Assembly (NCBI GenBank): GCA_026169575.1
Contig: JAPFCT010000119.1
Coordinates: 1-16,114, forward strand
Direction: 5' to 3'
DNA length: 16,114 nucleotides
Source of the DNA: Faecalimonas sp.
Lineage (GTDB): Bacteria; Bacillota_A; Clostridia; Lachnospirales; Lachnospiraceae
The notes beneath the pieces were generated by a model. That model worked only from the letters and a program-made list of their open reading frames with translations. It was not told the origin of the DNA and searched no databases. Position 1 is the first letter of the stretch. Each line of letters begins with the position of its first letter. Of the stretch, positions 7,493 to 12,254 are shown piece after piece. A program made the position numbers and the translations under genes.

Positions 7493-8635
7493 TTATAATT
7501 TGATTGCTCCAATAACGTCAAATGTCCTCCAATCCATAGATAATGTTCTGGCAATATCTTCTTCCAGTTTTAGAATTCGGCTTCCGGAAAAACCTTCACA
7601 AGCTGCAAAAAAAGATGCCTCATTGATGGCATAATAAAGGTCATGAGCCGTACAAGGATCTTCTCCATACTGGGCAACATATTGTTCTACTACTTCGTTA
7701 CGAATCTTCTGGCTGATCTTAATTTCCTTCATTACCAGATACAGACAATTTACTGGATTTTCAATTTCAATATCCATCAAAGAAGAAATTCCTTTCATTG
7801 CCTCCTGATACCTGGAAAAAATTTTGTCCAGATTCTTCCGAAAATCCTGAAGTGTTGCTCCCTTGTCATGAGACAGTTTAATCGGACTCCCTAGACTAAT
7901 CGTGCGATTGTTAGTTTTTGATGTCATCATCGGATACAGATTTGCACCACTGGCTGCCACATCTGAAGTAGTAAGCCTGAGTGCCGGTGCAAGAGCCTTA
8001 TCTTCCAGGTCATGATCCTTTAATGCCTTTCGGTAGGTATCCAAAAGTTCCTGATTTCCTTCCAATGTCCACATAGCGGATGCAATGGAATGGTCGTAGG
8101 TTCCAGAACCTTCCAGATAAGCGCTGCCACTAAAATGTGCCTTCAGATAATCACAGGTCATAGAAAATACTGCCTCCATATCAAGGACGCAATAATCATG
8201 CTCATCCCCTCCATGTACAGCAGATACCTTCCCATCGGCTATCTTAATCAGGGCATCCCCTCTTGCGACTTTCAGGCAATAATTGATTACTTTCGCATAA
8301 GTAGCCTTTTCAAGCTTCCGTAAGCCTGTACCGCTGACACCGGCTCTTTTCAAGATCGTGTGCATAGCACAATCCCGGACAGGATACACTTCCCCATTGA
8401 TCTTTAATACCAACTGGGTATTCTTCTCCGTATCCTCTACAATTCCTTCCAGTTGCTTTGTACAGGCTTTCTCAATCGTTTCCGCCTCTTTCTCAAGGGG
8501 AACCAGCCGCAGCATCCTGGTCGGCTTACGGATCCACTGGGAAGCCTTCGCCCGTTCTGCCAGAAATTCCAGCATTTCCTTTGTGTTTGCAAATGTCGTT
8601 TCAAACGCATCTGCATAGATTCTTGTTTCATTCAT
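7493..8635 (-). CDS. Unrecognised element protein, first gene of the recombination operon
   Basis: This encodes 380 residues with no signal peptide, membrane segment or catalytic motif that I can name. It is rich in charged helices. Recognisable stretches include HGGDEHDYCVLDMEAVF, LRLTTSDVAASGANLYPM and ISLGSPIKLSHDKGATLQDF. The last two give a faint impression of phage/plasmid-type proteins of the DUF932 kind, but that is not secure. Being the promoter-proximal gene before an exonuclease, and ending inside the exonuclease ribosome binding site, it probably takes part in DNA recombination or replication. The start at 8635 has AAAGGTGG about 10 nt upstream and follows the long leader. Confidence 0.75.
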   Translation of the reverse strand: MNETRIYADAFETTFANTKEMLEFLAERAKASQWIRKPTRMLRLVPLEKEAETIEKACTKQLEGIVEDTEKNTQLVLKINGEVYPVRDCAMHTILKRAGVSGTGLRKLEKATYAKVINYCLKVARGDALIKIADGKVSAVHGGDEHDYCVLDMEAVFSMTCDYLKAHFSGSAYLEGSGTYDHSIASAMWTLEGNQELLDTYRKALKDHDLEDKALAPALRLTTSDVAASGANLYPMMTSKTNNRTISLGSPIKLSHDKGATLQDFRKNLDKIFSRYQEAMKGISSLMDIEIENPVNCLYLVMKEIKISQKIRNEVVEQYVAQYGEDPCTAHDLYYAINEASFFAACEGFSGSRILKLEEDIARTLSMDWRTFDVIGAIKL

Positions 8636-8726
8636 TTGTGTGTACCACCTTTCTTAAAATATGTTTTATTCCATAAACAGCCCATGCTGTATCTGGCATT
8701 TTCTAAAATGCCCTATATTTAGGCAC

Positions 8727-8771
8727 AAAAAAAGGAATGAAAAGAGAACCTGATATTCTCTGGTCATTCCT
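8727..8771 (-). terminator. Intrinsic terminator in the leader (second)
   Basis: Minus-strand outer stem AGGAATGA / TCATTCCT, inner stem AGAGAA / TTCTCT with a TATCAGG loop, then a run of seven T. The outer stem is perfect at 8 bp. It lies about 90 nt before the first gene, so the operon needs readthrough or antitermination. Confidence 0.8.
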
Positions 8772-8792
8772 GATTTACTGGTATTCTTACCT

Positions 8793-8842
8793 AAAAAACA
8801 AAAGTGCCGCTATTGTCCATAACAGACAGATAGTGACACTTT
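8793..8842 (-). terminator. Intrinsic terminator in the leader (first)
   Basis: Minus-strand stem AAAGTGTCACTAT / ATAGCGGCACTTT, 13 positions with one G-U pair and one A-C mismatch, and a 16-nt loop. It is followed by TTTTGTTTTTT. It lies roughly 110-150 nt after the predicted transcription start. Confidence 0.7.
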
Positions 8843-8938
8843 ATACAAACATAAACAACTTATGCAGACAGCTTTTTCAGCCGTCCTTGAGTTTTGGGAT
8901 TCTGACAAATCCACAAACTCCCCATAACGGGTATGCAT
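8810..8938 (-). CDS. Possible leader peptide ORF (42 codons)
   Basis: An ATG about 13 nt after the predicted transcription start opens a 42-codon frame (MHTRYGEFVDLSES...). It stays open through the first hairpins and stops (TAG) inside the 3' arm of the first terminator stem. No Shine-Dalgarno sequence precedes it. The product is Cys-rich near its end (CISCLCLYKV). It could be a chance frame over a structured RNA, or a leader ORF whose translation unfolds the terminator. Confidence 0.25.
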   Translation of the reverse strand: MHTRYGEFVDLSESQNSRTAEKAVCISCLCLYKVSLSVCYGQ

Positions 8939-8946
8939 AAAAATAA

Positions 8947-8986
8947 ACTATATCATTATACTAGCACAAGATATAGTGATTGTCAA
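8947..8986 (-). promoter_or_regulatory. Strong promoter with symmetric operator for the recombination operon
   Basis: On the minus strand TTGACA (8981-8986), a 17-bp spacer and TAGTAT (8958-8963) form a good sigma-A promoter. A perfect 8-bp inverted repeat, ACTATATC (8970-8977) and GATATAGT (8947-8954) with 15 bp between, brackets the -10 element. A bound dimer there would block RNA polymerase. A further ACTATAT lies near 9002-9008. The likely binder is the XRE-type repressor at 9385, but that is inference. Confidence 0.8.
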
Positions 8987-9007
8987 TTTATATAATCCTA
9001 TATATAG

Positions 9008-9193
9008 TTATTCATTTTCTACAACATACTCTATCTTGTGCTGCAAGAATTCTTCACATGATTTTAGGTTTCCATTTGCACCTTCTTCTTTTGCCTGTTG
9101 ATTGCAGGATTCCAGAAACGGACAACAGCTGCAACTATTTTTGATTGCCTCTTTCACCCAGGCGATTTCTTCCCTTGTTCCCTCAATTTTCAT
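9008..9193 (-). CDS. Small cysteine-rich protein
   Basis: This encodes 61 residues with five Cys in the order C-x-C-C-x5-C-x15-C (SCSCCPFLESC... then KSCEEF). The spacing suggests metal binding, such as zinc or an iron-sulfur cluster, but I know no named family. The rest is charged (15 Glu or Asp, many Lys). It has a usable ribosome binding site, GTGGAG, preceded by AAGGAAG, 7-12 nt before the ATG, and a good promoter about 125 nt upstream. It lies between the repressor and the main operon promoter, so a regulatory role is possible. Its stop overlaps the A/T-rich control region for the operon at 8986. Confidence 0.65.
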   Translation of the reverse strand: MKIEGTREEIAWVKEAIKNSCSCCPFLESCNQQAKEEGANGNLKSCEEFLQHKIEYVVENE

Positions 9194-9283
9194 AATGACT
9201 CCACTTCCTTTGTTTCTATCATTCCCACAATCAAAAAAAAGTACTCACATACTCAATCTTTGTTTTAAAACATGAAATTACGC

Positions 9284-9352
9284 TTTTATTCCGTATATTT
9301 TACTCTATTTATTCTAATACTTCTATTTTATTCCGTAATTTGCTATCCGTAA
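9284..9352. repeat. TTCCGTA-type repeats in the divergent control region
   Basis: TTTTATTCCGTA occurs at 9284-9295 and 9326-9337, exactly 42 bp apart (about four helical turns). A related TATCCGTAA follows at 9344-9352, 14 bp after the second. The inverse, TTACGGAA, lies at 9413-9420 inside the start of the repressor gene. They are likely regulator binding sites. Confidence 0.6.
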
Positions 9353-9353
9353 A
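9325..9353 (-). promoter_or_regulatory. Promoter for the small cysteine-rich gene
   Basis: On the minus strand TTTACG (9348-9353), a 17-bp spacer and TAAAAT (9325-9330). The TTACGGA boxes overlap both the -35 element and the spacer. No equally good plus-strand promoter for the repressor gene was found, although the region is A/T-rich. Confidence 0.6.
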
Positions 9354-9384
9354 TAGTTTAAAATAAATCAAGAGGTGTAAAGTT

Positions 9385-9696
9385 ATGGACAAGATGTTTA
9401 TTGCCAACCGTATTACGGAACTACGGCTGAAAAAGAATGTATCGGAATATCAAATGAGCTTGGATCTGGGTAGGAACAAAAGTTATATCCAGTCTCTTTC
9501 TTCTGGACGGAATAATCCGACCATGGAAAATTTTCTGGAGATCTGTGAATACTTTGAGATTACCCCGGCGCAATTCTTTGATCCGGATATTACAAATCCA
9601 CCGCTTCATACAAAAGCATCTGATCTTATCAAACAGTTGGATGACGACGATCTTCTTGCACTGATTCCACTCTTAAATCGTCTCACTTCTAAATAG
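9385..9696 (+). CDS. XRE-family helix-turn-helix regulator
   Basis: This encodes 103 residues. Residues about 7-62 form a Cro/CI-type helix-turn-helix domain: ANRITELRLKKNVSEYQMS, then LGRNKSYIQSLSSGRNNPTMENFLEICEYFEITPAQFF, of which SYIQSLSSGRNNPTMENF is the recognition region. The short tail (DLIKQLDDDDLLALIPLLN) may help form dimers. It has no peptidase domain, so RecA-type self-cleavage is not expected. AGAGGTG lies 8 nt before the ATG. It stands divergent from the small Cys-rich gene, with repeats between them, and is likely the element's repressor acting on its own region and on the operon promoter. A strong terminator follows. Confidence 0.88.
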   Translation: MDKMFIANRITELRLKKNVSEYQMSLDLGRNKSYIQSLSSGRNNPTMENFLEICEYFEITPAQFFDPDITNPPLHTKASDLIKQLDDDDLLALIPLLNRLTSK

Positions 9697-9712
9697 TATA
9701 TTACTGTATTTG

Positions 9713-9736
9713 AGCTGCCGATTGGCAGCTTTTTTC
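9713..9736 (+). terminator. Terminator of the XRE regulator gene
   Basis: Perfect 7-bp stem AGCTGCC / GGCAGCT with a GATT loop, followed by six T. It lies 17 nt after the stop codon. Confidence 0.92.
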
Positions 9737-10016
9737 ATTTTTTCAAAGAATTTTTTCAAATTTACCCAATTTCTAATTTTTTTCGTTAATTACTTATTGA
9801 AAATCTTTTTAAAATCGCTTTTGCGATTTTGTACCTTGATAACTTCATACCCTTCCGGAGAAGGTATATAGGTGCTGCAGATAGTGTGCATAGACGCTCG
9901 CCTGCAGCTTGATGATTACATAGTATCGCCTTCTACGTGCATGAAACAGGGCATAGGAAACGATTCTCCGGAAGTTTTCCACATTATCGCAAATAAAAAT
10001 TTTTTTATATTCACAT
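9737..10016. other. Gene-free stretch with a structured region bounded by an inverted repeat
   Basis: I see no secure gene here. AAAATCGC / GCGATTTT (9811-9818 and 9823-9830) is a perfect 8-bp palindrome arm pair. CTTCCGGAGAA (9852-9862) and TTCTCCGGAAG (9964-9974) form a perfect 11-bp inverted repeat enclosing about 100 nt. That interior contains GCTGCAG (9874-9880) and CTGCAGC further on. The stretch is more GC-rich than its A/T-rich flanks. It could encode a structured RNA or hold recombination or transfer sites. Confidence 0.45.
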
Positions 10017-10087
10017 TTTACAACGACATGAGGAAAACGTATAATAGAGCTATGCTTAGGTGATACGTTTTCTCCCTACTGTCGTTG
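10017..10087 (+). promoter_or_regulatory. xis-int promoter inside a two-part inverted repeat
   Basis: TTTACA (10017-10022), a 17-bp spacer and TATAAT (10040-10045) make a near-consensus promoter. Arms CAACGACA (10021-10028) plus GAAAACGTAT (10033-10042) recur in inverse order as ATACGTTTTC (10063-10072) plus TGTCGTTG (10080-10087). One arm lies in the promoter and the other just after the transcription start. This is a strong operator candidate, or a hairpin in the 5' leader of xis. Confidence 0.75.
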
Positions 10088-10101
10088 AGAAAGGATTTTA
10101 T

Positions 10102-10314
10102 ATGACAGTTGAGAAGAATGACAAATATTCAGGTGTTCTTCCAGAGAGTCCCTGTACCTATTCCGTAAAAGAGATTGCTACGATTTTAGGTGTCAGCAAA
10201 AAGACTGCTTACAAACTATGTGAACAGAATTTGTTTGTCACCAAAAGGATCGGCAGAATTATACGAATCAACAAAGACTCCTTTGAGGATTGGATGAATG
10301 CCAAACCAGATTAA
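10102..10314 (+). CDS. xis: Excisionase-like MerR/AlpA-type HTH protein
   Basis: This encodes 70 residues. Residues 19-65 form the winged helix-turn-helix of the excisionase family: TYSVKEIATILGVSKKTAYK, then a wing (VTKRIGRIIRINKDSFEDWM). Such proteins bend DNA at attachment sites and tip the integrase toward excision. The ATG at 10102 is chosen because AGAAAGGA lies 6-13 nt upstream; a longer GTG frame from 10060 would start inside the operator. The stop TAA lies within the ribosome binding region of int, so the two genes are expressed together. The assignment rests on fold and position. Confidence 0.85.
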   Translation: MTVEKNDKYSGVLPESPCTYSVKEIATILGVSKKTAYKLCEQNLFVTKRIGRIIRINKDSFEDWMNAKPD

Positions 10315-10325
10315 GGAGAAAACGT

Positions 10326-11723
10326 ATGGCAACTATTATTAAGCGTAAAAAGAATTATTCTGTAGTTTATTATTATGAAAATGAAAGTGGTGAGAAAAAG
10401 CAGAAGTGGGAAAGTTTCACTTCCTACAAAGATGCGAACAAACGAAAGATAGAAGTCGAGAGTCAGCAAGAGAATGGAACTTTCATTGCACCAACAACGC
10501 AGACTGTCGAAGAATTCTTATATGATTTCGTCACTTTATATGGTGAGAAAAACTGGAGTCTTAGCACGTATGATGGTAACCTGAGTCTTATCAGTAATTA
10601 TATCAATCCCATCATCGGCTCCGTTCCTATCCAAAATGTGAACCGAAAATTTGTTGATCAATATTATAATACTTTGAAAAAAACAACACCGGTGATTGTT
10701 CGCAATAAAAAGCCAAAAAGTAAATACTTACCTGCACAAACGATTGAAAAAATTTTCAAGTTACTGTCATGTGCTTTTGGTCAGGCAGTCAAATGGGAGC
10801 TTGTTGGAAAAAATCCGTTTAAATTAAGTGATGCACTCCCAAAAATAAAATACAAAAAACGTGACATTTGGGATGCTGAAACCATCAATAAGGCATTACA
10901 AGAATGCCGGGATGGAAAATTGTACGTTGCAATCAACCTTGCTTTCGCCTGCTCGATGAGAGAAGGGGAAATTCTAGGACTTACTTGGGATAACGTGCAT
11001 ATTTCTGATGAAGACATTGCTTCAGACAACGCTTATCTTGATATTAAGCAGGAATTGACAAGAGCTTCTAAACGCGCACTCGAACAGTTGGATCAGAAAG
11101 ATGTTTACTATATCTTTCCTCCGCTTATGCCAAACACCTCAACACGCGTTGTTTTAAAAAAGCCAAAGACAGACAGCAGTATCCGGCGCGTATGGATTCC
11201 AAAAACATTGGCTTATATTTTAAGAGATTGGAAAAAAGGACAGGATGAACTAAAAGAATTTCTAGGGGAAGAATACAAAGATTTTAATCTCGTAATAGCT
11301 CTTGCAAATGGACGTCCATGTGAAGGAAGAGTATTATTGAAATCATTTGAGGAATTGAGAACCAGAGCAAAACTTCCGAATGTCGTATTTCATTCGCTCA
11401 GACACTCCAGCACAACTTATAAGCTGAAGCTAAACCACGGAGATATTAAAGCGACTCAGGGAGATACCGGACATGCCCAGACAGATATGATTACAGAAGT
11501 ATATTCGCATATCCTTGATGAAGACAGAAAAATCAATGCTCAAAAATTTGAAGCTGCTTTCTATGGTGGTGTCGATTTACGAAAACACAATCCGCCTACC
11601 GAAAATACAACAAATGTTACAGGAGAAACAAATCCGGCAGCCTTTGACGTAAATGCGCTGATACAGCAACTACAAAACTCACCGGAACTGGCATCTACAC
11701 TCGCCCAGCTCTTAGCAAAATAG
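10326..11723 (+). CDS. int: Tyrosine site-specific integrase
   Basis: This encodes 465 residues. The N-terminus (about 1-55, basic and Tyr-rich, YSVVYYYENESGEKKQKWES) looks like an AP2-type arm-binding domain. Residues about 58-160 form the SAM-like core-binding domain, and about 180-410 the catalytic domain. Catalytic residues are visible: Arg212 in CSMREGEILGL, a Lys in KKPKTDSSIRR (about 281), His356 and Arg359 in FHSLRHSS, His383 in TGHAQTDM and the nucleophile Tyr393 in TEVYSHI. A Pro/Thr/Gln-rich tail follows (421-465). It recombines element and chromosomal attachment sites, here at tRNA-Arg. The ATG at 10326 has AAGGAG directly upstream (10313-10318); a longer frame from 10290 lies within xis. 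Confidence 0.95.
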   Translation: MATIIKRKKNYSVVYYYENESGEKKQKWESFTSYKDANKRKIEVESQQENGTFIAPTTQTVEEFLYDFVTLYGEKNWSLSTYDGNLSLISNYINPIIGSVPIQNVNRKFVDQYYNTLKKTTPVIVRNKKPKSKYLPAQTIEKIFKLLSCAFGQAVKWELVGKNPFKLSDALPKIKYKKRDIWDAETINKALQECRDGKLYVAINLAFACSMREGEILGLTWDNVHISDEDIASDNAYLDIKQELTRASKRALEQLDQKDVYYIFPPLMPNTSTRVVLKKPKTDSSIRRVWIPKTLAYILRDWKKGQDELKEFLGEEYKDFNLVIALANGRPCEGRVLLKSFEELRTRAKLPNVVFHSLRHSSTTYKLKLNHGDIKATQGDTGHAQTDMITEVYSHILDEDRKINAQKFEAAFYGGVDLRKHNPPTENTTNVTGETNPAAFDVNALIQQLQNSPELASTLAQLLAK

Positions 11724-11812
11724 TATTAGCAAAAAATCTATCAATTTTTCTAATTAGCACGATGTCAATTTTATTAGCACAACATGGAAAAATAGTTCGA
11801 TTCCTCTTAGCA
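11712..11812 (+). repeat. Five TTAGCA direct repeats between int and the tRNA
   Basis: TTAGCA occurs at 11712, 11726, 11754, 11774 and 11807, mostly preceded by A or T. Spacings are 14, 28, 20 and 33. Direct repeats next to the junction, beside int, are what arm-type integrase sites look like. The first copy lies in the last codons of int. Confidence 0.6.
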
Positions 11813-11843
11813 GGAAATTCAACAGATTTTAAGAACGTTTTTC

Positions 11844-11879
11844 AAAAGAAAAACGCCATAAAACCTAGTGTTTATGGCG
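11844..11879 (-). terminator. Terminator downstream of tRNA-Arg
   Basis: Perfect 9-bp stem CGCCATAAA / TTTATGGCG with an 8-nt loop, followed on the minus strand by TTTTTCTTTT. It begins 8 nt past the tRNA 3' end. An overlapping hairpin, CGTTTTTC/GAAAAACG (11836-11855), could compete with it. Confidence 0.85.
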
Positions 11880-11886
11880 CTTCTAG

Positions 11887-11960
11887 CGTCCCTGAGAGGA
11901 GTCGAACCTCCGCTGGCATGCCTTAGGAGGGCATCGCTCTATCCACTGAGCTACAGAGAC
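11887..11960 (-). tRNA. tRNA-Arg (anticodon CCU)
   Basis: The 74-nt cloverleaf is complete. The acceptor stem is GTCTCTG / CAGGGAC with one G-U pair. The D-arm has AGCTCAGTGGATAGAGC. The anticodon stem ATGCC / GGCAT encloses loop CTCCTAA with anticodon CCT (reads AGG). The T-arm is GGAGG / CCTCT with loop TTCGACT, one weak pair. CCA is not encoded. It has its own promoter and terminator. It is the likely integration target, but may instead be carried by the element (see the degenerate copy at 12051). Confidence 0.95.
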
Positions 11961-11969
11961 ACTTTATAT

Positions 11970-11998
11970 ATTATAACAGTTTTATTTAACTGTTACAA
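11970..11998 (-). promoter_or_regulatory. Promoter of tRNA-Arg
   Basis: On the minus strand TTGTAA (11993-11998), a 17-bp spacer and TATAAT (11970-11975) put the start about 3 nt before the mature tRNA. The spacer contains AACAGTT / AACTGTT (11975-11981 and 11988-11994), a perfect 7-bp inverted repeat. Confidence 0.85.
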
Positions 11999-12050
11999 CC
12001 CTTGTATTTACAGCGTTTTCCAGATATTACGCTGTGCTAATATTTTAGAA

Positions 12051-12123
12051 TTGAATCTTAGCGTTGGATTTGAACTATCTGCCAATTAGGAGGCACTTGT
12101 TATATCCATTTAACTAAGGGAAC
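12051..12123 (-). pseudogene. Degenerate tRNA-Arg(CCU)-like sequence
   Basis: On the minus strand the first half is tRNA-like: acceptor GTTCCCT, then a D-arm with GTTAAATGGATATAAC, then CTCCTAA, the usual loop for anticodon CCT. The second half is degenerate. The anticodon stem does not pair in the normal register, the T-arm keeps a TTCAAAT loop but its stem has mismatches, and no 3' acceptor strand matches GTTCCCT. It is therefore probably non-functional. It is either a decayed tRNA gene, or a chromosomal tRNA whose 3' half was replaced by an integration event. Confidence 0.55.
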
Positions 12124-12174
12124 ATGCATCTGCTTTGCCGAAACAAAGCAATATGTTTTTTTCACGCTGTTATT

Positions 12175-12183
12175 AGTATACCA
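12175..12183 (-). promoter_or_regulatory. Extended -10 promoter upstream of the degenerate tRNA
   Basis: Minus-strand TGGTATACT is an extended -10 element (TG-n-TATACT). The -35 region is weak. It sits about 45 nt before the degenerate tRNA, as expected for a former tRNA promoter. A TGCTTTG / CAAAGCA hairpin (12131-12150) lies between them. Confidence 0.5.
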
Positions 12184-12254
12184 AATAATTCTGAATTTTA
12201 AAATACCCATTTTAAAACTTTTCAAAACTTTTTAATCAGTTTTCTTTATTGCCC

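Larger units (their letters stand above)
8636..8951 (-). ncRNA. Long structured 5' leader with attenuator-like architecture
   Basis: About 310 nt separate the promoter from the first operon gene, with no standard gene between them. On the minus strand, in transcription order, hairpins form at 8921-8931 (CCC/GGG), 8889-8920 (GAGTTT/AAACTC enclosing GGATT/AATCC), 8867-8885 (GACGGCT/AGCTGTC), 8801-8842, 8733-8771, 8695-8712 (GGCATTTT/AAAATGCC) and 8678-8691 (ACAGC/GCTGT). Two of these are terminator-like. Inferred: a regulatory leader or small RNA. I do not recognise a known riboswitch class in it. Confidence 0.6.
1..11886. mobile_element. Integrase-proximal part of an integrated conjugative/mobilizable element
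   Basis: Seen: a tyrosine integrase and an excisionase-like gene lie next to the 3' end of a tRNA-Arg gene, followed leftwards by a repressor, exonuclease, helicase, annealing-protein candidate, primase-like, class B sortase and ParM-like genes. Housekeeping genes occupy only the other side of the tRNA. Known: tyrosine-recombinase elements often use tRNA 3' ends, with int next to the junction. Inferred: this is one end of an ICE or IME. No relaxase, coupling protein or secretion ATPase is in the window, so self-transfer cannot be shown, and a prophage is less likely because of the sortase and ParM. The left end is outside the window. The right end is placed at the tRNA 3' end, but could be near 12050 if the intact tRNA is element-borne. 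Confidence 0.85.

Noticed and set aside
7480..7554. Upstream ATG giving 25 extra residues on the exonuclease
   Set aside because: The extension lies inside the preceding gene, and the AAGGAGG site points to the ATG at 7479.
9811..9830. AAAATCGC/GCGATTTT palindrome as a terminator
   Set aside because: No clear T-run and no gene ending nearby; the xre gene already has a strong terminator upstream.
9872..10063. 63-codon plus-strand frame starting with GTG, with AGAAGG upstream
   Set aside because: It spans one arm of the 11-bp inverted repeat and the whole xis-int promoter, and the product resembles no known protein. It is more likely a chance frame over a structured control region, although it is not excluded.
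12131..12167. TGCTTTG/CAAAGCA hairpin and T-run as a plus-strand terminator
   Set aside because: Five bases separate the stem from the T-run, and no plus-strand gene runs into it.
12170..12254. Terminator for the DUF3881 operon
   Set aside because: Only A/T-rich imperfect pairing (AAAACT/AGTTTT) is present; too weak to call.
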